This document shows, piece after piece, positions 53,672 through 62,252 of a DNA stretch of 64,000 nt. The notes below the pieces were generated by a model. It ran no database searches and had not been told where the DNA came from. It saw only the letters and a program-made list of their open reading frames with translations. The DNA is from Blautia glucerasea (GTDB taxonomy: Bacteria > Bacillota > Clostridia > Lachnospirales > Lachnospiraceae). The stretch covers positions 1 through 64,000 of the forward strand of contig NZ_JAJBMO010000006.1 in NCBI RefSeq assembly GCF_020537505.1, in the 5' to 3' direction. A program made the position numbers and the translations under genes. Positions within the stretch are counted from its first letter, which is position 1. Each line of letters starts with the position of its first letter.

Positions 53672-55108
53672 TTACTTAGCAGCCCCGATCAGCGGAATCT
53701 CCTGTCCCCGAAGCATGATTCTCGGTCCACCAGTTCCCTCTATATATTCCCTGGTAATAATAACTTGTCCAATACTGTCATCCTTGGGGATCTCATACAT
53801 AATATCCAACATGTACTCCTCCAGAATAGCCCTAAGCCCTCTGGCTCCTGTATGTTTCTCCAATGCCTTGGCTGCAATGGCATAAAGCGCTTCCTCCTCG
53901 TAATCCAGCTTCACCTCATCCAGGGCAAGGAGCTTCTGATACTGCTTCAGAATAGCATTCTTAGGCTCCTTCAGAATCTGTACCAGCATGTCCTCATTCA
54001 GGCCATCCAGTGTATATATGATCGGCAGACGGCCAATAAATTCCGGGATCATGCCAAATGTACGGATATCGTCCACTGTCACCTTCTCCAGAATATGAGG
54101 ATCGTTGTCATATTTGTCCTTCAGGTCTGCATAAAAGCCAATGGAAGCCTGCTTATTCAGTCTCTCCTTGATAATGTTCTCCAGATCCGGGAACGCACCG
54201 CCGCAGATAAACAGAATATTCTTAGTATTCACCGTCACCATCGGAACCATGGCATTCTTGCTGTTAGCGCCTACCGGCACCTCCACTTCGCTTCCCTCCA
54301 GAAGCTTCAGAAGTCCCTGCTGTACTGCCTCACCGCTTACATCACGCTGGTTGGTATTTTTCTTCTTTGCAAGCTTGTCAATCTCATCGATAAAGATAAT
54401 TCCATGCTCTGCCTTCTCCACATCATTGTCTGCAGCTGCAAGGAGCTTGGAAACAACACTCTCAATATCATCACCGATATAACCGGCCTCTGTCAGAGAG
54501 GTAGCGTCAGCAATGGCCAGCGGCACATCCAGAAGTCTGGCAAGGGTCTTCACAAGATAGGTCTTACCACATCCGGTAGGTCCGATCATCAGCATATTGG
54601 ACTTCTCGATCTCGATCTCATCCATGGTATCGGTAGCCACACGCTTATAGTGATTATAAACAGCTACAGACATTACCTTCTTGGCTCTCTCCTGACCGAT
54701 CACATATTCATCAAGGCTTGCCTTGATCTTGTGTGGTGCCGGGATTTTCTTAAGGTCAATCTCCGGCTTGGCGTTTTCTTTTTTCTTCTTTACCTTCTTC
54801 GGACGGGGAATGGCATCCTGAAGACTTCCCAGATTGATCATGCTTACATTTGGCATATTGAGAAGATCATTCAGATTCAGTCCGTTATTCATCTGCTGTG
54901 TCATGGTATCAAAGCTCTTCTGCATACAATCGTTGCAGATATGTATATTATTGGGCAGCTCGATCATCTTGCCAGCCTGGCTCTCCGGGCGGTGGCAAAG
55001 GAAGCAGAATTTCTCATAATCGCTGTCATCCTCGTGATCGTCGCTCCCTGTCTCCGTTATATCTCCCTCGATGATATCTTCTTTTTCATCGTCAAAATGA
55101 TCTGTCAT
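53672..55108 (-). CDS. Second ClpX-like AAA+ protein without RKH loop
   Basis: A 478-residue paralogue of ClpX. An acidic N-terminal extension of about 33 residues precedes the zinc-binding part (CFLC and CNDC). A basic stretch (RPKKVKKKKE) links to the AAA+ core, which has Walker A GPTGCGKT, pore-1 GYIGDD, Walker B IIFIDEIDK and sensor-2 GARGLRAIL. The ClpP-docking IGF is kept (SIGFYAD). The pore-2/RKH segment GGRKHP of canonical ClpX is replaced by GANSKNAM, and the segment just after Walker B is shorter (KKKNTNQRDVSGE). It probably unfolds a different set of substrates, with or without ClpP. The true ClpX is at 16187-17509. Confidence 0.88.
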   Translation of the reverse strand: MTDHFDDEKEDIIEGDITETGSDDHEDDSDYEKFCFLCHRPESQAGKMIELPNNIHICNDCMQKSFDTMTQQMNNGLNLNDLLNMPNVSMINLGSLQDAIPRPKKVKKKKENAKPEIDLKKIPAPHKIKASLDEYVIGQERAKKVMSVAVYNHYKRVATDTMDEIEIEKSNMLMIGPTGCGKTYLVKTLARLLDVPLAIADATSLTEAGYIGDDIESVVSKLLAAADNDVEKAEHGIIFIDEIDKLAKKKNTNQRDVSGEAVQQGLLKLLEGSEVEVPVGANSKNAMVPMVTVNTKNILFICGGAFPDLENIIKERLNKQASIGFYADLKDKYDNDPHILEKVTVDDIRTFGMIPEFIGRLPIIYTLDGLNEDMLVQILKEPKNAILKQYQKLLALDEVKLDYEEEALYAIAAKALEKHTGARGLRAILEEYMLDIMYEIPKDDSIGQVIITREYIEGTGGPRIMLRGQEIPLIGAAK

Positions 55109-55282
55109 ATCAATAATTCCTTTCCTGCTGCCGGCATTTATCAGCGCCAGCTTTCTTTTCCTTCTGCATAAAATGTTTTGTTGCCTTATTGTAACATACT
55201 TTTCTCTAATTTAGAAATTAACTTTTTATAAAATGTCATAAAACCAAGTCCCGGGCCGCCGTCCACCCACTCCAACGAATAA

Positions 55283-55303
55283 AGGGGAGCTTTTGGCTCC
55301 CCT
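55283..55303 (-). terminator. Terminator of htrA
   Basis: On the minus strand GGGGAGC and GCTCCCC pair around a five-base loop and are followed by TTTATT, seven bases past the stop. Confidence 0.8.
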
Positions 55304-55309
55304 CGCACA

Positions 55310-57016
55310 TTACTGATTACTATCTGGTCTTGCACTCAGCGTGACGGTTACAGTAGATTCTTCATACTCTCCGTTATTCAACCGCGCCACCTCAATTTCA
55401 ATCTGTTCCCCTGCTGAATAATACTGAAGCTTATCATTAATATCTGCCTTGCTGGAAACCTTCTGTCCATCCAGCCTGGTTATAATATCACTCTTCTGAA
55501 TTCCTGCATTGTCAGCTGCCTCTCCTGGAGCCACGTACATGACAAAGGCACCGGATGGCATATTATACATCTGAATGGCTTCTCTGGAAAGATCTGCAAA
55601 TTTAATTCCCAGATATCCAACCTGTGACTCATCAGAAACCTTATCTCTGGTCTTACGGTTCATAAGGTCTTCCAGGATCGGCTGTGCCTTGGAAATGGGG
55701 ATGGCATATCCAGTACCTTCCACACTGCTTGATGCGATTTTCGCACAGTTAATGCCAATGAGCTCTCCCTGCATGTTTAAAAGGGCACCGCCGCTGTTTC
55801 CAGGATTGATAGCTGCATCTGTCTGGATCAGGTCCTCGTAAGTGTTGGAATCAGACTGTACCGTACGGTCCAGAGCACTTACCCAGCCGGATGTTACCGT
55901 CTGTCCATAGCCAAGTGCATTACCAATGGCTACTACCTGCTCTCCAACTGCCAGATCATCGGAATTGCCAAGCTGGGCGATCTTGATCTGGTCCATGGTC
56001 TCCTCCGGGATATCACTTTTCTCAACTGCGATCACGGCAAGGTCCGTATCCTCATCTGTTCCTTTTATCTTGGCAGAAACAGCGCCATCAATATTCAGGT
56101 CACCATTCCCGTTTACATAATTCTCTGTTTCCTGTTCTGCATTTACCACATCACTGCCGATAAAGCAGACGCTTAAGGTCGTGGCACCTTCTACCACATG
56201 ATTATTAGTGGCGATCAAAAGTTCATCATCATTCTCACCAACAATAATACCGGAGCCGCTTCCTGTGCTGGGATACTCCATTCCATAGCCGAAGAAGCTA
56301 CGGATTTCCTGCATGCTGACAGAAGTGATCGCCACTACAGAAGGCATTGCAGCCTGGGCAACTCCAGCTACCGGTCCTTTCTCATTGGCGACGGTCTCTG
56401 CACTGGTACTGCTGGCTGCAGCACTTACTTCGTCTGTGCCAGTGTCTCCTGATGCAGCAGAAGAACCAAGAGTTTCTGCTGTTCCAACAGATGTCTGTGT
56501 CTCCTTATTAAAATACCGGTCTGATATTCCATTTACTGCCTGGAATACAATTCCTGCCACCAGGCCGAAGATTACAGCCAGTGTAATGGTATTGCCAGCT
56601 TTTTTGCCAAAGCTTGTGGATGTACTTCGTTCACCATGATGCTTCAGATAAGATCCTTTATGACGCTTCTTTGTATCCTCTTCTGGCGGCTTCTTCTGGT
56701 CATCTACCTGATAGTGTGCGTATTTCGGTTCTGAATTCTGCGACTGGAAACGGTCAGAATCATTTTCACTATTCCCATAGGTACTGCCGGAACTATTGTC
56801 TGAGGCATAATAATTACCTCCGGCTGTATTTCCTGTTCTATCTGATGTCCTGCTGCTTGTATATTTGTAATGATAGGTTACATTCTCATTCAGATCATCT
56901 CCGGGGGCAGCTGTCTGATCAGATCCAGTTTGTCCGGACATGTCCGGATTCTCTGGCTTCTGGGGCTCACCATCCGTGTTCTTAGGATCCTTACCCCAAT
57001 TCCATTCCTCACTCAT
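55310..57016 (-). CDS. htrA: HtrA/DegP-type membrane-anchored serine protease
   Basis: A 568-residue quality-control protease. A long hydrophilic N-terminal cytoplasmic part (about 1-140, rich in Asn, Ser, Gly and Tyr) is followed by one membrane helix (TITLAVIFGLVAGIVFQAV). The trypsin-like domain outside the cell has catalytic His in ATNNHVVEG, Asp in DEDTDLAVIAV and Ser in NPGNSGGALL. A C-terminal PDZ domain follows. The start at 57016 has AAGGGAG upstream; the open frame begins at 57043. Confidence 0.93.
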   Translation of the reverse strand: MSEEWNWGKDPKNTDGEPQKPENPDMSGQTGSDQTAAPGDDLNENVTYHYKYTSSRTSDRTGNTAGGNYYASDNSSGSTYGNSENDSDRFQSQNSEPKYAHYQVDDQKKPPEEDTKKRHKGSYLKHHGERSTSTSFGKKAGNTITLAVIFGLVAGIVFQAVNGISDRYFNKETQTSVGTAETLGSSAASGDTGTDEVSAAASSTSAETVANEKGPVAGVAQAAMPSVVAITSVSMQEIRSFFGYGMEYPSTGSGSGIIVGENDDELLIATNNHVVEGATTLSVCFIGSDVVNAEQETENYVNGNGDLNIDGAVSAKIKGTDEDTDLAVIAVEKSDIPEETMDQIKIAQLGNSDDLAVGEQVVAIGNALGYGQTVTSGWVSALDRTVQSDSNTYEDLIQTDAAINPGNSGGALLNMQGELIGINCAKIASSSVEGTGYAIPISKAQPILEDLMNRKTRDKVSDESQVGYLGIKFADLSREAIQMYNMPSGAFVMYVAPGEAADNAGIQKSDIITRLDGQKVSSKADINDKLQYYSAGEQIEIEVARLNNGEYEESTVTVTLSARPDSNQ

Positions 57017-57195
57017 TTTTTGCTCCCTTCTATGTTCATCCACACTCCTGTTCTCTCAGAAACAGATATGCTCCGTAACATTTTCTTTTATTTTATGATA
57101 CAAGTTTAGCAAGCAATTGTGTTGAAAGTGTGATAGATTTTTTAAGAAAAGGTGACACGCAAAAAACATGACACCTTAGATAAATTTAAGCAGGA

Positions 57196-58122
57196 TCATT
57201 CCTTAGTTTGCTTCCAGTATTCCCGATTCATAGTACAAAACAGAATTACTTTTTCAGGAAGCTTCTGGTATCTTTTTCCCAGAAAATATCCCAAATATTT
57301 AAAGCCGCTCTGCCCCACCAGCTTGGGTATCAGCCACAAATGTCCTGTTTTTACAAGATAGGAAAAACTCTTTTTCACAAGGCGGAGACCTTCTCCCTCC
57401 GAGGGAACACCCTCAAAGATCTCCGGATGCTCCGCCTGGGAAACACCCAGGTCAAAATTTCTGCGGAACTGCTGCTGGCAGGAATAGTTGTGGGAATGAA
57501 TGACACAGGCATCTGCAGCATAAGCAATTCCATAGCCTCTCTTTACTATGGTTCCTGCATAGATCATATCCTCATTAAAGATGGCTTTCGGAACAAATCC
57601 ACCAACCTGTTCATAAATGCTCTTTCTGTAAGCAGCACAAACATTGGAGCAAAAATAGGTTTTTATTCCATAGCGTCCGGTATCCTTCTCCCACTTCACC
57701 GATGACTGTGCCGGATAATTAAAGGATCTGGTATATTTTTCCAGGTAAGCGCAGTCCTCTCTTGCCAGCTGTCTTGCATAGGCAGCTCCTATCTGAGGAT
57801 TTTCCTGTAATGGACGGACCAGATTTCGGATCAGATTTCGGTCCGCCGGAACTGCATCCTGAGTCATAAATATCATAATATCTGCCTCTGATATCTGAGC
57901 TGCCTGACGTCTTGTGCCGCCATGGTCAAATTCCAATTTACTGAGATGTTTCACCTTTACTTTTGGAAATTTTGTTTCCCAGGACGGATTCCAGAACTGT
58001 TTTTCTGTATTCATTACCAGAATAGTATCCACTTCATAGCTCTGCCGGCAAAGGACTTCCAGCAATTTTTCAAATTCCTGCCCTGGACGAAATGCTGGAA
58101 TTATTACATCAACTTTCTCCAT
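57196..58122 (-). CDS. Family 2 glycosyltransferase, rhamnosyltransferase-like
   Basis: A 308-residue cytoplasmic GT-A enzyme. It has VDVIIPAFRPGQEFEKLL at the start, KLEFDHGGTRRQAA and the metal-binding region FMTQDAVPAD, then NEDMIYAGTIVKRGY. The FDHGGTR pattern is typical of rhamnosyltransferases of the RfbN/WbbL type. It would add a sugar to a lipid-linked surface polysaccharide. AAGGAG precedes the ATG at 58122; the open frame starts at 58233 but crosses a terminator. Confidence 0.88.
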   Translation of the reverse strand: MEKVDVIIPAFRPGQEFEKLLEVLCRQSYEVDTILVMNTEKQFWNPSWETKFPKVKVKHLSKLEFDHGGTRRQAAQISEADIMIFMTQDAVPADRNLIRNLVRPLQENPQIGAAYARQLAREDCAYLEKYTRSFNYPAQSSVKWEKDTGRYGIKTYFCSNVCAAYRKSIYEQVGGFVPKAIFNEDMIYAGTIVKRGYGIAYAADACVIHSHNYSCQQQFRRNFDLGVSQAEHPEIFEGVPSEGEGLRLVKKSFSYLVKTGHLWLIPKLVGQSGFKYLGYFLGKRYQKLPEKVILFCTMNREYWKQTKE

Positions 58123-58220
58123 TCTATTTCTCCTTAACAAACGAACACTTCTGTTTTCACGGAAAAGCACTGCATTTTCCAAACCGGACCAGCTGCAAAA
58201 AGAACTGCTGCTCCTGTTTG

Positions 58221-58256
58221 AAAAAGGGACCATTTCCTTTCGGATGGTCCCCTGAA
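58221..58256 (-). terminator. Terminator of the LCP gene
   Basis: On the minus strand GGGGACCAT and ATGGTCCC pair and are followed by TTTTTC, about 30 bases past the stop. Confidence 0.85.
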
Positions 58257-58287
58257 AAAGCTTTAATTAAACTGGATATCCGTTTGA

Positions 58288-59691
58288 TCAATATCCGCTT
58301 CCATCATCGAAGCTACTATCTCCTGATCCATCGTCTCCGTCGCTGTAGCCTCCGTTATCATAATCGCCGCTGTCGTAATCGTTTCCGCCACTGGAATCGC
58401 TTCCGTCACTGTAATCGCTTCCGCCACTGTAATCGCTTCCACTGTCGTAATCAGAGCTGTTATCGTAACTACTTCCGCTGCCGCTGTCATAATCAGAACT
58501 GTTATCGTAGCTACTGTCGCTGCTGTAATCATTATAATCGTAATTACCGCTTCCATCTCCCTGCCATACGATCTCGTCTGAGGTTCCAGCCTCATTGCTT
58601 GCCAGCGGAGCCTGGTCAACCAATGTGTCTGCACCACCAACCAGCTCAATGATCTTGGCATTTGCAGCTACAATATTCTGGGAAGGCTGATAATTCTCAT
58701 CTGAACCGTAGAGGAATTTATGAAGCTCTTTTACATTCTCCTCCAGGGTATCAGCTACAACCATGCTGGCATTCTTAACATCTGCAAATTTATACTTGGA
58801 TGGGAATCCGGTAGTATCTGCAATGTTATATCCCATCAGACTGGGAATCAGGTTCAGGATCTCTGTCTTGCTGACAGATGTGGAGATCATCGGGAATACT
58901 TCATCCATAATATTGAAAATAGTAGCAATCCCCGCAGCCTTCGCCTTATCAACCATCATACCGATCACACGGCGCTGACGCTCTGTACGTCCCATGTCCA
59001 TACTTGCGGTGTAACGGATACGGCAGTAGGAAACAGATTGTACGCCATTCAGGTGATAGGTTCCAAGGATTTCTTCCTCATTCTCCGGCTTAGGATCTGG
59101 CAGTTCTACAGGTGTATAGCTCTTACCAGTCTCCGCAGAAGTCTCCACGCAATAATCATTCATAAATACCATTTCCGCATAGGAAAGAGGGATATCAAGG
59201 CCGCCAAGAGCATCGATTGCAGACACCATGGCATTAAAATTAACAGTCACATAATCAGTGATGTTCAGATCCAGCATAGTATTCAGCATGGAAATCGCCT
59301 GCTCCGGGCCGCCATATGCATAAGCTGCATTTGCCTTGGTATAGGTATCATTTCCGATATCCAGAAGGGTATCCCTGTATACAGATGCAAGCTTCACCTC
59401 TTTGGTATCATTATTGATACTTGCAATAATAATGGTATCACTGTTCTGTGCCGTAAGCGCAGCGTTCCTGGAACGCGCATCGATTCCAAACAGTGCATAT
59501 GTGGTGTAGCCGGTCATCTGCGGAGCTGTTACATTTGTAACGATCTTACTCTCATCCAGCTGCGGTGTCTCAATCTTGTTCAGTCTGGTATCAATCTGTC
59601 CGTATACATACAGGCCGCCGATAAACAGCATCAGACAGATAATTTCCAGAACAAACAAAGCAATCCTCTTTTTTCTACCAGGTCTTGCCAT
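58288..59691 (-). CDS. LytR-CpsA-Psr family protein with Ser/Asp/Tyr-rich tail
   Basis: A 467-residue LCP protein that attaches polymers such as capsule or teichoic acid to peptidoglycan. It has an N-terminal cytoplasmic basic patch, a membrane helix (LFVLEIICLMLFIGGLYV) and the LCP domain with NSDTIIIASIN, VYRDTLLDIG, NAAYAYGGPEQAI and RQRRVIG. The last 80 or so residues are low-complexity, with repeated S-DY-SGS units. The start at 59691 has AAAGGA upstream. It follows the WcaJ-like gene by 14 bases. Confidence 0.92.
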   Translation of the reverse strand: MARPGRKKRIALFVLEIICLMLFIGGLYVYGQIDTRLNKIETPQLDESKIVTNVTAPQMTGYTTYALFGIDARSRNAALTAQNSDTIIIASINNDTKEVKLASVYRDTLLDIGNDTYTKANAAYAYGGPEQAISMLNTMLDLNITDYVTVNFNAMVSAIDALGGLDIPLSYAEMVFMNDYCVETSAETGKSYTPVELPDPKPENEEEILGTYHLNGVQSVSYCRIRYTASMDMGRTERQRRVIGMMVDKAKAAGIATIFNIMDEVFPMISTSVSKTEILNLIPSLMGYNIADTTGFPSKYKFADVKNASMVVADTLEENVKELHKFLYGSDENYQPSQNIVAANAKIIELVGGADTLVDQAPLASNEAGTSDEIVWQGDGSGNYDYNDYSSDSSYDNSSDYDSGSGSSYDNSSDYDSGSDYSGGSDYSDGSDSSGGNDYDSGDYDNGGYSDGDDGSGDSSFDDGSGY

Positions 59692-59705
59692 CTTTTTTTC
59701 CTTTC

Positions 59706-61109
59706 TCAATACGCATTCTTATTGACGAATCCTTTAAAGATCGTCATAAACATGATCTTAATATCCAGGCCAACACTCCAGTTCTCTATATAATAAAGAT
59801 CGTATTCAATCCTTTTACGGATGGAAGTGTCGCCTCTGTAGCCATTTACCTGTGCCCATCCGGTCAGGCCGGGTCTTACCTGATGCTTCACCATATATCT
59901 TGGGATTTCTTCGCGGAACTTCTCTACAAAGAACGGGCGCTCCGGCCTTGGTCCTACCAGACTCATGTCTCCCTTCAAAATGTTAAAAAGCTGAGGAAGC
60001 TCATCAATACTGGTTCTTCGCATAAATCTGCCGATTCCCGTAACCCTGGGATCATTTTTTACCGTCCATGCCTTCTTCTCTTCTGCTTCCGGCTGAATTT
60101 CCATAGAACGGAACTTATACATCCAGAAAGTCTGGTTATGAAGGCCAACTCGCTCCTGTCGATAGATCAGCGGTCCCGGAGAGGTCAGCTTGATCAGGAT
60201 ACACATCACCAGCATAACCGGGGACGCCACAATAATTCCAATAATAGAACCAATAATATCCATCACTCTTTTTACCATGGAATTAAAGGTATTGCTTAAA
60301 GGAACATACCGGATATTGATTACCGGAAGTCCAAGAATGTCTTCTGTATATGGTTTCGTCGGAATAATTTTATTATAATCCGGAATAAACTTTGTATGCA
60401 CGCCTGACTTCTCGCAAAGCGCTACAATCTCTTCCAGCCGATAATATTCACTTAATCCCAGTGTAATCGCAATCTCATCCAGTCTGCTCTCCGGCAGGAT
60501 CACATTCAGATTGGCGATCCTTCCAATTACCTTGATCCCTTTGTATAAGGTACCAGCAGCAACATTGTCATCCAAAATCCCCCGCACTACATATCCCCAC
60601 TGAGGGTTCTCCTGAATACGGTCAATATATTCTTCCGCTGCCCGACTGTATCCAACCAGCACAACCTGTTTCTGATTCAGACCTCTCTTTCGCATTTTGC
60701 GCAGGCTGTAAAAAATGAGCATCCTCGCTCCCCAGCTTGCCACAATGCAGATCCCATAAAACATGTATAACACCGAACGGGAAATATCTCCCTCTTCAAT
60801 GGTATACAAAATAAATGTAGTGATCAGAATACCAAGGGAATTCGCCTTGATAATATTGGACAATACAAGGCGTCTTCCCTGCATACGCAAAGGCTCGTAC
60901 AGGGAAAACGCATGATACAGCAATATATACGCCGGCAAAATAAAAACAAGGGCAGACATATATTGCTCAAAACTTCTGGCACGTACCGCACTTGCTGCAA
61001 AGGGTCCGATAAACCTCAGTGCCCAGGCGATAAAATAAGAGAGTGTAATTACACCGGCATCTACAACAACATGGAGTCGACTGAAATTCTTCTGATTGTC
61101 TCTAATCAA
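59706..61109 (-). CDS. Undecaprenyl-phosphate sugar phosphotransferase, WcaJ/CpsE-like
   Basis: A 467-residue initiating transferase for exopolysaccharide or capsule. It has four N-terminal membrane helices, a central Rossmann-like domain (QVVLVGYSRAAEEYIDRI) and the C-terminal bacterial sugar transferase domain with SPGPLIYRQERVG, YKFRSM and SLVGPRPERP. It should move a hexose-1-phosphate from a nucleotide sugar to undecaprenyl phosphate. It is likely first in a transcript with the LCP gene. Confidence 0.93.
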   Translation of the reverse strand: MIRDNQKNFSRLHVVVDAGVITLSYFIAWALRFIGPFAASAVRARSFEQYMSALVFILPAYILLYHAFSLYEPLRMQGRRLVLSNIIKANSLGILITTFILYTIEEGDISRSVLYMFYGICIVASWGARMLIFYSLRKMRKRGLNQKQVVLVGYSRAAEEYIDRIQENPQWGYVVRGILDDNVAAGTLYKGIKVIGRIANLNVILPESRLDEIAITLGLSEYYRLEEIVALCEKSGVHTKFIPDYNKIIPTKPYTEDILGLPVINIRYVPLSNTFNSMVKRVMDIIGSIIGIIVASPVMLVMCILIKLTSPGPLIYRQERVGLHNQTFWMYKFRSMEIQPEAEEKKAWTVKNDPRVTGIGRFMRRTSIDELPQLFNILKGDMSLVGPRPERPFFVEKFREEIPRYMVKHQVRPGLTGWAQVNGYRGDTSIRKRIEYDLYYIENWSVGLDIKIMFMTIFKGFVNKNAY

Positions 61110-61225
61110 TCTCTGCCACCTCTGCCTTCTTCACAGATGCCTCTGTTCTCTTGCAGAACACCAGCTCACAATTTCTACTCCTGTCTTTCCTTGCAGAAAT
61201 TATTTTACTCTGTGACTTTCTCTAT

Positions 61226-61254
61226 CTTATAATAGATAAAACAGAATTGCAACA
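61226..61254 (-). promoter_or_regulatory. Candidate promoter of the WcaJ-LCP operon
   Basis: On the minus strand a TTGTTGCAA stretch lies 15-17 bases before TTATAAG in the 177-base gap upstream of the gene. Exact boxes are uncertain. Confidence 0.35.
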
Positions 61255-61286
61255 AATTCTTCAAACATCAAATGTGAAAAATTTTC

Positions 61287-62243
61287 TCAGGCGAAAAGTC
61301 TGTATATCAGATTCCACCACAGCTCCAACTGAATTTTCCCATATCTGCCCAGATTTTTCAGATGAAATTTCACCTTTTTATTCTTTCTGCTGATCTGAAA
61401 TCCATTTTTGATGCCTGCAATATACTCTCTTCCCATCCCCTTCTGGGTAAAAAACAGGATCTTCATGCCGAATCCCACAATGAGAAATGGCAGGTTCAAA
61501 AGGATCTGCAAAGCAGGCATATTTTTGTAGATAAGGTAAATATTGTTTCTGGAAGAATATCTTGTCTTGAACTGATTGTATCTGGAGCCGCTTGTGCCGC
61601 TTCCCACATGATACACCAGAGCCTTCGGCGCATACCAGTTCTCATAGCCAAAAATTCTGGCACGGTACCCAACATCAATATCTTCCAGATATGCAAAATG
61701 CTCTTCATCAAAATAACCGATCTTTTCGAAAATCTTTTTACGGTAAATGGCTGCTCCTGCACAGGAGGTAAAGATCCGGTCTTCTTTCTCATAGGTGTGG
61801 ATGTCTTTGCCTTTTCCCCGGGCAAAAGCCCAGCCAAGGGCGCAGTAATAATTTCCGGCATCATCCAGCTTGTTCCTTTCATGGTACCGGATCATCCTTG
61901 CACTGCAGGAAAAAGCTTTCTTATGCCCTTTTATGGAGGCCAGCATTTCCCTTACAAAGCTTTTATCCACCTCTGTATCGTTATTTAAAAGAAGCACATA
62001 AGGTGCTCTTGACGCATAAATTCCTTCGTTTACAGCCCTGGAAAAGCCGAAATTATCCGGCAGCTCCACAATATGCACCCAGGGAAAATTTCCCATTACA
62101 AAGGCAACACTTCCGTCTGCGGACCCATTATCCACAAGAATTGTCTCGAAATTCTGAAAATCCTGCTGTTCCAGGCTGGAAAGCACACCTTCTAAATATG
62201 CCATTCCATTATAATTAGGAATAATGACTGATACTTCCTGCAT
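61287..62243 (-). CDS. Family 2 glycosyltransferase
   Basis: A 318-residue GT-A enzyme. It has VSVIIPNYNGMAYLEGVL, the nucleotide-sugar site LVDNGSADGS, the metal-binding NNDTEVD, a FCLEDIDVGYR-like acceptor region (here AYLEDIDVGYRAR) and a C-terminal hydrophobic stretch that could lie on the membrane. It probably builds the repeat unit of a surface polysaccharide. It follows the next glycosyltransferase gene by nine bases. Confidence 0.9.
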   Translation of the reverse strand: MQEVSVIIPNYNGMAYLEGVLSSLEQQDFQNFETILVDNGSADGSVAFVMGNFPWVHIVELPDNFGFSRAVNEGIYASRAPYVLLLNNDTEVDKSFVREMLASIKGHKKAFSCSARMIRYHERNKLDDAGNYYCALGWAFARGKGKDIHTYEKEDRIFTSCAGAAIYRKKIFEKIGYFDEEHFAYLEDIDVGYRARIFGYENWYAPKALVYHVGSGTSGSRYNQFKTRYSSRNNIYLIYKNMPALQILLNLPFLIVGFGMKILFFTQKGMGREYIAGIKNGFQISRKNKKVKFHLKNLGRYGKIQLELWWNLIYRLFA

Positions 62244-62252
62244 AATGTCTCC

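Noticed and set aside
58263..58661. Thr/Ile/Ala-rich 132-codon frame on the minus strand
   Set aside because: It is the other-frame reading of the repetitive Ser/Asp/Tyr tail of the LCP gene.
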